Assembly (NCBI GenBank): GCA_049513975.1
Contig: JBEKVM010000004.1
Coordinates: 1-64,000 of the forward strand
DNA: 64,000 nucleotides
Direction: 5' to 3'
Source: JBEKOF01 sp049513975
Lineage (GTDB): Bacteria; Verrucomicrobiota; Verrucomicrobiia; Limisphaerales; Palsa-1400
In this document: in pieces, positions 1 through 8,683 of the stretch
How positions within the stretch are numbered: position 1 is the stretch's first letter
Layout: every line of letters begins with the position of its first letter
The notes under the pieces: generated by a model
Told to the model about the DNA's origin: nothing
What the model saw: the letters and a program-made list of their open reading frames with translations, nothing else
The model's database searches: none
Program-made: the position numbers and the translations under genes

Positions 1-476
1 GCGCGGGGACTGATCTGGTCTTTCCGAATGGCATTCCACGCGCCCGGCGTTTGACCCTGGACGCGGAAGCCAATGGCATTCCCTACCGGGATGAGTTGGG
101 CCGGTATGGGGATTTTCACGCGCTACGCTACACCTGGGCGACGTTTCTGCAACGGAATGGGGTGGCGCAACGGTTCGCCATGAAATTGATGCGGCACAGC
201 GACATCCGGCTGACCGCGCAAGTCTATACCGATGAAATGCAGTTGCCGATTTACGATGCAATCAAGAACCTGCCGCGCTTGGATGCCATGCCGGGCTATA
301 CACAAATACGCGCACAGATTTTAGGCGGGAATGGTCAAACCGTGTCGCAACCTGGCGCGAAAAGCGGAGAGCCGAACCACGAAGAAACCCTTGTAAACAG
401 GGGTGTTTGTCACGTTCTGTCACAACCTGTCACAAGTTGTCAAATGGAGCGGGTGAAGGGAATCGAACCCTCATGA
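1..476 (+). CDS. Tyrosine recombinase (phage-type integrase), C-terminal part, truncated by the window edge
   Basis: The reading frame is open from base 3, so the gene starts left of the window. It ends at a TGA at 474-476. The translated part has the C-terminal catalytic boxes of the tyrosine recombinase family: an H-A-L-R-Y box with the second catalytic Arg, then an M-R-H-S-D-I-R-L-T stretch and Q-V-Y-T-D, which supply the last His and the nucleophilic Tyr. Members cut and rejoin DNA at short attachment sites. The last residues are encoded by the 3' end of the adjacent tRNA-Gly on the other strand, which is the usual arrangement at the border of an island integrated in a tRNA gene. The element would therefore lie to the left. 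Activity cannot be judged without the N-terminal half. Confidence 0.85.
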   Translation, partial: AGTDLVFPNGIPRARRLTLDAEANGIPYRDELGRYGDFHALRYTWATFLQRNGVAQRFAMKLMRHSDIRLTAQVYTDEMQLPIYDAIKNLPRLDAMPGYTQIRAQILGGNGQTVSQPGAKSGEPNHEETLVNRGVCHVLSQPVTSCQMERVKGIEPS

Positions 477-518
477 CCAGCTTGGAAGGCTGGAACTCTG
501 CCATTGAGCTACACCCGC
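445..518 (-). tRNA. tRNA-Gly (anticodon TCC), CCA encoded
   Basis: Read on the minus strand, the sequence folds as a complete cloverleaf. The acceptor arms GCGGGTG and CACCCGC pair, the D-loop is present, the anticodon stem-loop CCAGC-CTTCCAA-GCTGG carries TCC, and the T-arm contains GGTTCGATTCC. The discriminator base is T, followed by an encoded CCA at 445-447. The 3' end faces the integrase gene, so it is the likely attachment site of the element to the left. Confidence 0.95.
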
Positions 519-587
519 GCCATTTATCCCTCCATTCTAATGACCGCGCTTGCCTTGTCAATTCCTCTCCACCATAATCCCCTCCCG

Positions 588-2000
588 ATGAATTTGCCAA
601 AATCGCTCCTCGTCAAGGGCGGACGCGTGATTGACCCGGCCAATGGCTTGGATGCCGTGGCCGATGTGCTCATTCTGGAGGGGAAAATTGCCGCCGTCGG
701 CCCCGCCGCCGCCGTGCAAGCCCCGCCGCAGATCGCCCGACTTGCCGCAGATGGAAAGGTGGTCTGCCCCGGGCTGATTGATCTGCACGCTCATTTGCGC
801 GAACCGGGGCAATCGGCCAAGGAAACCATCGCCACCGGGACGGCCGCGGCGGCGCGCGGCGGATTTGCCTCGGTGGTTTGCATGCCCAACACGTCCCCGG
901 CCATTGACAATGCCGGCACGGTCGCCCTGATTCGCGAGCGCGCGGAACGCGAAGGGAAGGTCAATGTGTTTGTGGCCGGGGCCATCACCAAAAATATCGT
1001 GGGTGAAGAACTGGCTTCCATTGGTTCGCTCCAGCAGGCGGGAGTTATCGCCATCACCGATGACGGGCATTGCGTGCAAAACCATGAATTGATGCGCCGG
1101 GCTTTGGAGTACGCGAAAATGTTTGATTTGCCGGTGATGGATCATTGCCAGGATTATTCGCTGGTGACCGACGGGGTGGTGCATGAAGGTTACTGGAGCG
1201 CCGCCCTGGGATTGCGCGGCTGGCCGGCTTCGGGCGAGGAATTGATCGTGGCGCGGAACATCCTCCTCGCCGAGTTGACCGGAACGCAGGTGCATTGCCA
1301 GCATTTGAGCGCGGCGGGCAGCGTGCAATTATTGCGCGACGCCAAGGCGCGCGGCCTGCCCGTTTCCGGCGAGGCCTGCCCGCATCATTTTACCCTGACG
1401 GACACCGTCCTGGCGGGCAGCGACCCGTTTTGGAGCAGCGACGGCCAGAATATATTTTCCACCGGCCGGGGCGAACGGCCCCGCTGGCCCTCCTACGATA
1501 CGAATTTCAAAATGAACCCACCGCTGCGTTCCGCCGCGGACCGCGCCGCCATCATCGAAGGGTTGGTGGATGGCACGGTGGAGATCATCAGCAGCGACCA
1601 CGCCCCGCATTGTGATTATGAGAAAGAGGTGGAGTTTGATTATGCTCCTTTTGGCATCATCGGATTTGAAACGGAATTGGCGCTCTCGCTCATGCAGCTT
1701 TACCATGCGCACCGGCTTTCGCTTTCGGACCTCATCGCCAAATTCACCGTCGCGCCCGCCCGCCTGCTGCGGCTGCGCCACAAAGGAAACTTCAGCGTCG
1801 GCGCGGACGGAGACGTGACCGTGTTTGATCCCGATGAAGAATGGGTTTACGATGTCGCAGCCTCGGCCAGCAAGTCGAAGAACAGCCCGTTTTCGGGATG
1901 GAGCTTGAAGGGGAGGGCCAAGGCGGTTATCGTGCGCGGCGGAGTTGTCTTTGCCGGGGAGCCGGTTGGCGAAAGGCCGGCATGCGCCGTTGCGCCGTGA
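588..2000 (+). CDS. pyrC: Dihydroorotase, type I
   Basis: The 470-residue product matches the multifunctional or type I dihydroorotases of the amidohydrolase superfamily. These cyclise N-carbamoyl-L-aspartate to dihydroorotate in de novo pyrimidine synthesis. The zinc ligands are visible in D-L-H-A-H-L-R-E-P-G (His67, His69), and the catalytic Asp lies in S-S-D-H-A-P-H (Asp337). The start at ATG 588 is chosen because an in-frame extension to 504 would run through the tRNA gene, and homology begins right after 588. Between T-D-T-V-L-A and Y-D-T-N-F-K-M-N-P-P there is an extra loop of roughly 20 residues not seen in most relatives. carA follows 0.5 kb downstream, consistent with a pyrimidine cluster; pyrB is not in the window. 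Confidence 0.93.
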   Translation: MNLPKSLLVKGGRVIDPANGLDAVADVLILEGKIAAVGPAAAVQAPPQIARLAADGKVVCPGLIDLHAHLREPGQSAKETIATGTAAAARGGFASVVCMPNTSPAIDNAGTVALIRERAEREGKVNVFVAGAITKNIVGEELASIGSLQQAGVIAITDDGHCVQNHELMRRALEYAKMFDLPVMDHCQDYSLVTDGVVHEGYWSAALGLRGWPASGEELIVARNILLAELTGTQVHCQHLSAAGSVQLLRDAKARGLPVSGEACPHHFTLTDTVLAGSDPFWSSDGQNIFSTGRGERPRWPSYDTNFKMNPPLRSAADRAAIIEGLVDGTVEIISSDHAPHCDYEKEVEFDYAPFGIIGFETELALSLMQLYHAHRLSLSDLIAKFTVAPARLLRLRHKGNFSVGADGDVTVFDPDEEWVYDVAASASKSKNSPFSGWSLKGRAKAVIVRGGVVFAGEPVGERPACAVAP

Positions 2001-2062
2001 AGGAAACATGGGCGGATTTGATGGCGTGCAGTTTAGAACTCAAAACGAAAGAGAGAAACACT

Positions 2063-2503
2063 ATGAAAAGAACTGTATTAAGTTTGTTGGGCTGCTGGAT
2101 GGCGTTCCAGTTGCAGGCGGCGGATGTGACCTGGCTGACGAGCGTCCCCGACGCCACCGCCCAGGCCAGGAAGGAGTCCAAACTGGTGCTCCTGGACTTC
2201 ACCGGTTCAGACTGGTGCAGTTGGCGCAAGAAGCTGGACGCGGAGGTCTTCTCCAAAGCGGAGTTTGCCGACTATGCCAAAAAAAACCTGGTGCTGGTGG
2301 AGGTTGATTTTCCGAACCAGAAGAAACTGCCCGCCGAGCTGGTCAAGGCCAACGACGCCCTGAAAAACAAATATAAGATAACCGGCTATCCAACTCTCAT
2401 CATCCTCAAGCCCGACGGCACGGTGGTCTGGAAGCAGATTGGTTATATGGAAGGCGGACCCAAGGCCGTCATCGCCAAACTTGACGAAGCCAAAAAGAAA
2501 TAA
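2063..2503 (+). CDS. Secreted thioredoxin-fold protein with CxxR active site
   Basis: This 146-residue protein begins with a probable signal peptide (K2, R3, a hydrophobic stretch, and A-A near residue 20). A thioredoxin_7-like domain follows, with L-L-D-F-T-G-S-D-W before the active site and the cis-Pro motif G-Y-P-T-L near residue 110. The active site reads W-C-S-W-R-K-K. Cys52 is present, but the position of the resolving cysteine (residue 55) is Arg, encoded by CGC at 2225. One base change from TGC would explain it. Such a protein could not perform a normal dithiol cycle. It could still form mixed disulfides or act as a chaperone-like domain. The ATG at 2063 is chosen because the signal peptide starts there and a GAGAG stretch lies upstream. 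It sits between pyrC and carA. Confidence 0.8.
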   Translation: MKRTVLSLLGCWMAFQLQAADVTWLTSVPDATAQARKESKLVLLDFTGSDWCSWRKKLDAEVFSKAEFADYAKKNLVLVEVDFPNQKKLPAELVKANDALKNKYKITGYPTLIILKPDGTVVWKQIGYMEGGPKAVIAKLDEAKKK

Positions 2504-2531
2504 CCCCGGTTGCGCCGGTGGATTGCCCTGA

Positions 2532-3680
2532 ATGAATGCGATTCTAGCTCTGGAAGACGGTTCGGTGTTTCACGGCCAGGGCTTTGGCGCGTCCGGGCAG
2601 GCCTGCGGCGAGGTCTGCTTCAACACCTCCATGACCGGCTACCAGGAAATCCTGACCGATCCCTCCTACAAAGGCCAGATCGTCACCATGACCTACCCGC
2701 TCATCGGCAATTACGGCGTCAACGAACAAGACGTCGAATCGTGGAAGCCCCATGTGGCGGCCTTCGCCATCCGCGAGCTTTCCCCGGTGGTGAGCAATTG
2801 GCGCGCGCAAAGCTCGCTGGGAGCGTATCTGGAAAAAAACGGCATCCCGGGCCTCCAAGGCATTGACACCCGCGCGCTCACCAAAAAACTGCGCGTGCGT
2901 GGTGCGCTCAAAGGCTTCATTGCCTCCCCCGCCGTCCCGGACGCGGAAGCCCTGGCGCGCGCCCGGAACTGGCCCGGCCTGGCGGGCGTGGATTATGTCA
3001 AGGAAGTCACCCACAAAGAATCGTTTGTGTGGGACGAGGGCGACCAGTTGAGCGCGACGTTCGAACTGGCCCGCGGCTCGCATAATTTCCTGAAACCCGC
3101 TCCCTTGCCGCCGGCGGACATTCCCATTGTGGCCTTCGACTTTGGGATGAAATACAACATCTTGCGCCGCCTGCGCCAGCATGGTTTCCGGGTGCAAGTC
3201 GTTCCCGCCACCGCCACGGCGGCCGAGGCGCTGGCGTTCAAGCCCGCCGGAATTTTTCTTTCCAACGGACCGGGCGACCCTTCGGCCCTCGGCTACGCGG
3301 TGCGGGCCACGGGCGACCTGCTCCGCCACGGCATCCCCGTTTTTGGAATATGTCTGGGGCACCAGATTCTGGGCCTGGCCTTGGGCGGAAAAACCTTCAA
3401 GCTCAAATTCGGCCATCGCGGCGCCAATCAACCCGTCAAGGATTTGGAATCCGGCAAAGTCGAAATCACCTCGCAAAATCACGGATTTGCCGTGGACCCG
3501 GCAACGCTGCCGCCGGAAGTGGTGGTGGATCGGATCAACCTGAACGATCAAACCGTCGAAGGGTTCCGCCACAAGACCAAGCCCGTTTTTTGCGTGCAGT
3601 ACCATCCCGAGGCCTCTCCCGGCCCGCACGATTCCACACCATTATTCGCCCAATTCCGCGCGCTGATCGCCCGATCCTGA
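2532..3680 (+). CDS. carA: Carbamoyl-phosphate synthase small subunit (glutaminase)
   Basis: At 382 residues the product has exactly the usual CarA length. It hydrolyses glutamine and channels ammonia to CarB for carbamoyl phosphate, which feeds both pyrimidine and arginine synthesis. The N-terminal CPSase_sm domain is intact (N-T-S-M-T-G-Y-Q-E-I-L-T-D-P-S-Y and G-I-D-T-R-A-L-T). The class I glutamine amidotransferase domain follows, with nucleophile Cys274 in G-I-C-L-G-H-Q and the His358 and Glu360 pair in Q-Y-H-P-E-A-S-P-G-P. carB is not next to it. The start at ATG 2532 gives the conserved M-N-A-I-L-A-L-E-D-G beginning. Confidence 0.96.
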   Translation: MNAILALEDGSVFHGQGFGASGQACGEVCFNTSMTGYQEILTDPSYKGQIVTMTYPLIGNYGVNEQDVESWKPHVAAFAIRELSPVVSNWRAQSSLGAYLEKNGIPGLQGIDTRALTKKLRVRGALKGFIASPAVPDAEALARARNWPGLAGVDYVKEVTHKESFVWDEGDQLSATFELARGSHNFLKPAPLPPADIPIVAFDFGMKYNILRRLRQHGFRVQVVPATATAAEALAFKPAGIFLSNGPGDPSALGYAVRATGDLLRHGIPVFGICLGHQILGLALGGKTFKLKFGHRGANQPVKDLESGKVEITSQNHGFAVDPATLPPEVVVDRINLNDQTVEGFRHKTKPVFCVQYHPEASPGPHDSTPLFAQFRALIARS

Positions 3681-3896
3681 GCCATCCCCGCCGGGAATAC
3701 CAGGGGCGCAACGTGCGCCCGAAAGGTCCGGTCCGCCCGAAACCTTTGCCTGGCCTCAAAACCGGGTGGCAGAATTCAAGACTCACCATTCGAAATTCGC
3801 TGTTCCTTTGCGCCCGGCCAGCCGGCGCGGAAACGCATCGTTGATCAACCTCGATCATTGCTTGTCAAGTCTTCACCACCGCTTATTATAGGCGGC

Positions 3897-4829
3897 ATGA
3901 GCTTGCTGAGGGTCGAACGTCTCTCTAAAACATTCGGCACGATTCGCGCCGTGGATTCCGTCAGCCTGGAGGTGCGGCCCGGCGAAATATACGGCCTGCT
4001 CGGTCCCAATGGCGCGGGCAAGACGACCACCATCTCGATGATCTCCGGCCTGCTCAAACCCGACGCGGGCGAGGTCTGGATCGCGGGCGCGGCGTTCTGG
4101 TCTGATCCGCAAAAGGCCAAGCGGATCATGGGCGTGGTGCCGCAGGAGCTGGCCATCTACGAAGAGTTGAGCGGGCGGGAGAACCTGGAATTCTGGGGGC
4201 GCATGGCGGGACTGAGTTCGCGCGAGGCCCGATCACGCGCGGCGGAATTGCTTGAAGCGCTCACGCTGACGGACCGCGCGAAGGACCCGGTAAGGACTTA
4301 TTCCGGCGGCATGAAGCGTCGCATCAATCTGGGTTGCGCTCTGTTGCATCGTCCCCAATTACTGCTGCTGGATGAGCCGACCGTGGGCATTGATCCGCAG
4401 GCGCGACTGAATATTCTCGAATTCATTCGCAACCTCTGCGCGGCCGGCACGGCGATTCTTTACACGACGCATTATCTGGAGGAAGCGGAGACACTTTGCC
4501 AGCGCATCGGCATCATTGACCACGGGCGGTTGCTGGCGGAGGGGACGCTGAGTGAGTTGCAGGAACGGCTGGGCGGCGACCGGGTCTTCGTGCTGGAAGC
4601 GGATTTCAAAAACACTTCACCGGATGCGTGGGCTGGTTTTCACCAGCGCTTTCGCGTCATCCAGAAATCGGAGCGCCAGCTCGTCGTCGCGGCGGTGGGC
4701 ACGCGGGATCCCTCCGAGTGCCTGAAGAATTTGCTCGATCTTCCGGTGCATGCGGAAAACGTCACGCTGAAGCGGCCCAGCCTGAACGATGTGTTTCTGC
4801 AACTGACGGGGCGGGAACTGAGGGAATAA
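3897..4829 (+). CDS. ABC transporter ATP-binding protein (DrrA/NatA type)
   Basis: The 310-residue product is a complete nucleotide-binding protein of the ABC-2 exporter class. The Walker A motif is G-P-N-G-A-G-K-T-T-T, the signature is Y-S-G-G-M-K-R-R, the Walker B is L-L-L-L-D-E-P-T-V-G-I-D-P, and the H-loop lies in T-T-H-Y-L-E-E-A. The C-terminal 80 residues form the extra domain common to DrrA-like ATPases. The ATG at 3897 is preferred to an upstream TTG at 3858 because the conserved M-S-L-L-R-V-E-R-L-S-K-T start lies there. One base separates its stop from the first permease gene, so the three genes to 7301 form one operon. The substrate is unknown. Confidence 0.92.
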   Translation: MSLLRVERLSKTFGTIRAVDSVSLEVRPGEIYGLLGPNGAGKTTTISMISGLLKPDAGEVWIAGAAFWSDPQKAKRIMGVVPQELAIYEELSGRENLEFWGRMAGLSSREARSRAAELLEALTLTDRAKDPVRTYSGGMKRRINLGCALLHRPQLLLLDEPTVGIDPQARLNILEFIRNLCAAGTAILYTTHYLEEAETLCQRIGIIDHGRLLAEGTLSELQERLGGDRVFVLEADFKNTSPDAWAGFHQRFRVIQKSERQLVVAAVGTRDPSECLKNLLDLPVHAENVTLKRPSLNDVFLQLTGRELRE

Positions 4830-4830
4830 A

Positions 4831-6171
4831 ATGCTCCGCGTGCTCCTCGCCAAAGACCTCCGGCGCGCGCGGCGCAATCCGCTGCCGTGGCTCATCAACC
4901 TCATTGTGCCGCTGGCGATGACCGCGCTCATCGGCCTGGTTTTCGGCGGACAATCTGACAGCGGCGCGCTGGGCCGCATCCGGTTTGCCGTGGTGGACGA
5001 GGACAAGACGCTGTTGAGCGATCTTCTGCGCGGCGGGGCGAACCAGGGTGAAGGCGGCAAGTACCTCGAACCGGTGTTTATGGAGCGCGAAGACGCGCTG
5101 CGCGAGATCAATGCCAACAAAATCAGCGCGGTGCTCATCATCCCGACGAATTTCATGCGCCATTACCTCACAGCGCGCGAAGCGGTGAGCCTGGAACTGA
5201 TCAAGAATCCGGCGGAGTCAATTCATCCGGCAGTGCTGGAAGAATTGCTCGGGGCCGTCGTCACGGCGTTGAATGCGGTTTCGCGCAACTTCAACTCCGA
5301 GTTTCCCGAATGGCAGGCGGTGGTGGAAGGCAAGGAGGATTATCACAAGGTTTCCGCCTTGATTGAACACGAGGGTGACAAACTAAAGACCGTGAAGAAG
5401 TACATCAACCCGCCGCTGGTGAGTTACGAAAAGGAAGCGCCTGCGGACGAATCAACCGGTGTTGAAGTAAAGAACGGGGCGACGAACAGCGTTGCGTCAA
5501 AGAGCGGCACGACGAAAAACGCATCGGCCAAAGCCGGCGGCTCAAAGACCGGTGCCACCGATGCCGTGTTCGCATATCTGCTGATCGGCTTGTCTGCGAT
5601 GTTTCTCCTGTTCATCGCCGGCAACGCGATGAGCGATCTCTACCGTGAACTGCGTCAGCGCACTTTCGAGCGCTACCAGACGTTGCGAGACTCGCTGGTG
5701 CCATTCCTCGCCAGCAAGGCCGTGTTCGCGGTCGTGATGCTGCTGCTGTGCAGCGGGATGATGCTTGGCGGCGGCGGACTGATTTTTCGCATTCATTGGG
5801 AGCAACCCTGGGCGCTGATGACTCTCACCGCCGGCTACACTTGTTTCACCGCTGCTTTGTTTGCTGTCTTGGTCGCGCTCATGCCGGATGAGCGTCGCGC
5901 CGCCGTGCTGAACAACCTGGCAGGAATGGGCCTGGGTCTGGTGGGAGGCTGTGCATTTCCACCGCAGCAACTCCCGGCATTCCTGCGCGAGCACATCACG
6001 CCGTTGATGCCCAGCTATTGGTTCGTCAACACGGCGCGCAACCTGCAGGACGGCGGCACGGGCGTCGCTTGGGGCTGGGTGGCGTTTAAACTCGCGGTGC
6101 TGGCTCTGGTGCTGATCGTGCTGGCGGCGATTTTGTTTCGACGAAGGTTCAAAACCGGTTTGCGCGCATGA
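4831..6171 (+). CDS. ABC-2 type transporter permease
   Basis: This 446-residue protein has the ABC-2 permease plan. There is one N-terminal membrane segment (near residues 15-40), a large extracytoplasmic domain of about 200 residues, then a cluster of membrane segments in the C-terminal half. A low-complexity Ser/Thr/Ala/Lys/Gly-rich linker (about residues 210-240) joins the two parts. It would pair with the ATPase just upstream and with the next permease to form the exporter. Its stop overlaps the next start by 4 bases (ATGA), which suggests translational coupling. Confidence 0.88.
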   Translation: MLRVLLAKDLRRARRNPLPWLINLIVPLAMTALIGLVFGGQSDSGALGRIRFAVVDEDKTLLSDLLRGGANQGEGGKYLEPVFMEREDALREINANKISAVLIIPTNFMRHYLTAREAVSLELIKNPAESIHPAVLEELLGAVVTALNAVSRNFNSEFPEWQAVVEGKEDYHKVSALIEHEGDKLKTVKKYINPPLVSYEKEAPADESTGVEVKNGATNSVASKSGTTKNASAKAGGSKTGATDAVFAYLLIGLSAMFLLFIAGNAMSDLYRELRQRTFERYQTLRDSLVPFLASKAVFAVVMLLLCSGMMLGGGGLIFRIHWEQPWALMTLTAGYTCFTAALFAVLVALMPDERRAAVLNNLAGMGLGLVGGCAFPPQQLPAFLREHITPLMPSYWFVNTARNLQDGGTGVAWGWVAFKLAVLALVLIVLAAILFRRRFKTGLRA

Positions 6172-7301
6172 AACGTTTTCTCGACATCGGCCACACCGAC
6201 CTGCGCCTTTTTCTCAAGCACAAGAGCGCTTATGTGTGGTTGTTCATCGTGCCGCTCGCTTTCGTTTATTTCATGGGCTTCGCCAACCGGGGCTCCGGCG
6301 ATCCCTATAATCGCACGCCCCCGGTGCTCATCGAGAACGAGGATACGAATTTCCTCGGGCGAATTTTCCTCGATGAACTCAGTTCGCAGAAAATGTGGCT
6401 CTTGAGTCCGACCAATCGCGAGTCCGCCGCGCGCGTCGTCCGCATCCCCGCCGATTTCACGGGCAAAATATTGTCGCAGCAGCAGTGCAAGGTGCGGTTC
6501 CTCAAGCGCAACGCTTCCGGGGAGGCGGACGCCGCGCTCATCGAAGTGCGCCTCGTCCGGGCGTTGATCGCGATGAACGGCCATCTGCTCGAAGCCGCCA
6601 CGGCGACGAATACGCCGGGAACAATTTCCGAAAGCAAACTGCGGGAAATCATGGCCGCCCCGGATCCTGTGAGTTTGAACGCGCGATTTGCCGGACGAAA
6701 GCCCGTGCCGTCCGGCTTCAACTTTTCGCTGCCGGGAAATCTGGTGATGTACCTGATGATGAACCTGCTCATCTTCGGCGGCGCAACCGTGGCCGCGGAG
6801 CGGCGCAACGGGGTGATCAAGCGGCTCATGGTCCACCCCGTCACGCATCTGGAAATTGTCATGGGAAAAATCTACGGCCTCATGCTGCTCGGATTGGTGC
6901 AGATTCTTTTCTTCCTCGCGATCGGCAGATTCCTGTTTCACGTCAACCTCGGCGCGAATCTGCCCGCTGTGGCCCTCACGCTGATCCTGTTCGCCTGGGT
7001 TGCCGGGTCGCTGGGTGTGCTGGTCGGTTCGCTGGTCGCCGCGCACGACCGTGTGAACGGCATTTGTGTGCTGGCGAGTCTCTTGATGGCGGCGTTGGGC
7101 GGTTGTTGGTGGCCGCTGGAAATCGGGCCGCCCGCCCTCAAGACCATCGCCCTGTGCCTGCCGACCGGTTGGGCATTGCAGGCCTTGCATCAACTCATCA
7201 GTTTCGGCAGCGATTTCAGCGCCGTGCTGACTCCGCTCGCTGTGTTGCTGGTGTTCGGTGCGGCCGCGAATGTTCTGGCCGCGCGGTTTTTCAAGAACTA
7301 A
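6168..7301 (+). CDS. ABC-2 type transporter permease (second subunit)
   Basis: The 377-residue product has the same architecture as its neighbour. An N-terminal membrane segment is followed by an extracytoplasmic domain and a block of hydrophobic helices after residue 190 (N-L-V-M-Y-L-M-M-N-L-L-I-F-G-G onward). The motif A-A-E-R-R-N-G-V-I-K-R-L is typical of the ABC-2 membrane family and precedes the helices. It overlaps the previous gene by 4 bases. Two different permeases with one ATPase suggest a heterodimeric membrane part. No substrate can be assigned. Confidence 0.88.
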   Translation: MKRFLDIGHTDLRLFLKHKSAYVWLFIVPLAFVYFMGFANRGSGDPYNRTPPVLIENEDTNFLGRIFLDELSSQKMWLLSPTNRESAARVVRIPADFTGKILSQQQCKVRFLKRNASGEADAALIEVRLVRALIAMNGHLLEAATATNTPGTISESKLREIMAAPDPVSLNARFAGRKPVPSGFNFSLPGNLVMYLMMNLLIFGGATVAAERRNGVIKRLMVHPVTHLEIVMGKIYGLMLLGLVQILFFLAIGRFLFHVNLGANLPAVALTLILFAWVAGSLGVLVGSLVAAHDRVNGICVLASLLMAALGGCWWPLEIGPPALKTIALCLPTGWALQALHQLISFGSDFSAVLTPLAVLLVFGAAANVLAARFFKN

Positions 7302-7584
7302 TCGCGGGACAACGGCTCCCTTCAGCGCAGTCAGACGCGACATCGCAGCTGGCGACGTAAATAAATTCCACCTCCGTCAGGAGCGGCCGATTTCGCCCCG
7401 GAAGGGACTTGGGACTCTCTTTCGGGTTGTTGCCTGCAAATATTTCGCTCCCGACGGAGCTTCACCGCGCGTCCTGCAGTGCCAATCCCGGATTTGGCCG
7501 GGTAAAAATTGAGATGCGCCCCAAGACGTCCATCGGCGTGATCAAGGCTCGACCCGGCAGCCAGGGAAGATTATCAAATGGGCG

Positions 7585-8640
7585 ATGCGAAAAAGGTTCT
7601 TGATTCTCCTGGCCGGACTCGGCTGGGTGGCGCCGGCCAGAGGCGACGCGGTGGATGACCTGATGCGGGACGCCATGAAACAACACCCCATCCCGGGCGC
7701 GGCGCTGGCCATTATCCGGGGCGGGCGGGCCGTCAAAACGGCGGCTTACGGAATGGCCAACCTGGAATGGCACACGCCCGCCACCCCGGAAACGGTTTTT
7801 GAAGTCGGCTCCGTCACCAAGCAATTCACCGCCGCCGCCATCCTCCTGCTCGCCCAGGAGGGCAAATTGGCGGTGGACGACAAAATCGCGCGCCATCTCA
7901 AGGAGACGCCGGCGAGTTGGAGCCAGATCAGCATCCGGCAATTGTTGACACATACCTCGGGGCTGAAGAATTACACCGGGCTGGACGGTTTCGAGACGGC
8001 CCGCCATTTGACCCAGGCCCGGTTTATTGCGCAAATCGCCGCCCATCCGCTGGATTTTCCGCCGGGCGAAAAATGGGCTTATTGCAACAGCGGATACAAT
8101 CTGCTCGGCTACATCATTGAGAACGTGAGCGGAAAAAGTTACGGGGATTTCCTGGAACAGAACATCTTCGCCCCGCTGGGCATGTCCGCCACGACCCTGC
8201 GGGACGCGCGCGCCCTTCTGCCGTTCCGCGCCAGCGGCTACGAAACCAACCGCGCCGGGCGGTTCATCAATCGCGACCCCGATCTGACGGATGTTTTTTC
8301 CGCCGGCGCGCTCGTCTCGACGGTGGGCGACCTGGCCAAATGGAACGCGGCGCTGGAGACGGATAAAATCCTCACCGCCGCCAGCCGCGCGCAAATGTGG
8401 ACGCCGGTGAAATTAAACAACGGCGCGACCCGCCCCTATGGCTTCGGCTGGTTTTTGGAGCCGTGGCAGGGTCATGCCAACATCGGCCACAGCGGCTCGA
8501 CCTCGGGTTTTTCCGCCAGCTTGCAACGTTTCCCGGAGGCAGGTTTGACCGTCATCCTCCTGACCAACTCGGATGAGTTTGACATTGCGACCAAGCTGGC
8601 CAGAGAAATCGCGGGATTGGAAATGCAAAATGAAAAATGA
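7585..8640 (+). CDS. Secreted serine hydrolase, class C beta-lactamase/DD-peptidase family
   Basis: At 351 residues it fits the beta-lactamase-related (PF00144) family of penicillin-binding-protein-like hydrolases. A signal peptide covers about residues 1-20. The nucleophile motif is S-V-T-K (Ser-x-x-Lys), the second motif is Y-C-N, and the third, G-H-S-G-S-T-S-G, replaces K-T-G. The H-S-G form is common in esterases and D-amino-acid peptidases of this family, so beta-lactam hydrolysis should not be assumed. The gene stands alone; 283 bases upstream hold no gene. Confidence 0.88.
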   Translation: MRKRFLILLAGLGWVAPARGDAVDDLMRDAMKQHPIPGAALAIIRGGRAVKTAAYGMANLEWHTPATPETVFEVGSVTKQFTAAAILLLAQEGKLAVDDKIARHLKETPASWSQISIRQLLTHTSGLKNYTGLDGFETARHLTQARFIAQIAAHPLDFPPGEKWAYCNSGYNLLGYIIENVSGKSYGDFLEQNIFAPLGMSATTLRDARALLPFRASGYETNRAGRFINRDPDLTDVFSAGALVSTVGDLAKWNAALETDKILTAASRAQMWTPVKLNNGATRPYGFGWFLEPWQGHANIGHSGSTSGFSASLQRFPEAGLTVILLTNSDEFDIATKLAREIAGLEMQNEK

Positions 8641-8683
8641 AAAATGGGGAGATTCTTCATTTTGAATTTATCAATTTGCACTT

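Noticed and set aside
504..587. Upstream extension of pyrC to 504
   Set aside because: It would overlap the tRNA-Gly gene; ATG 588 begins the conserved region.
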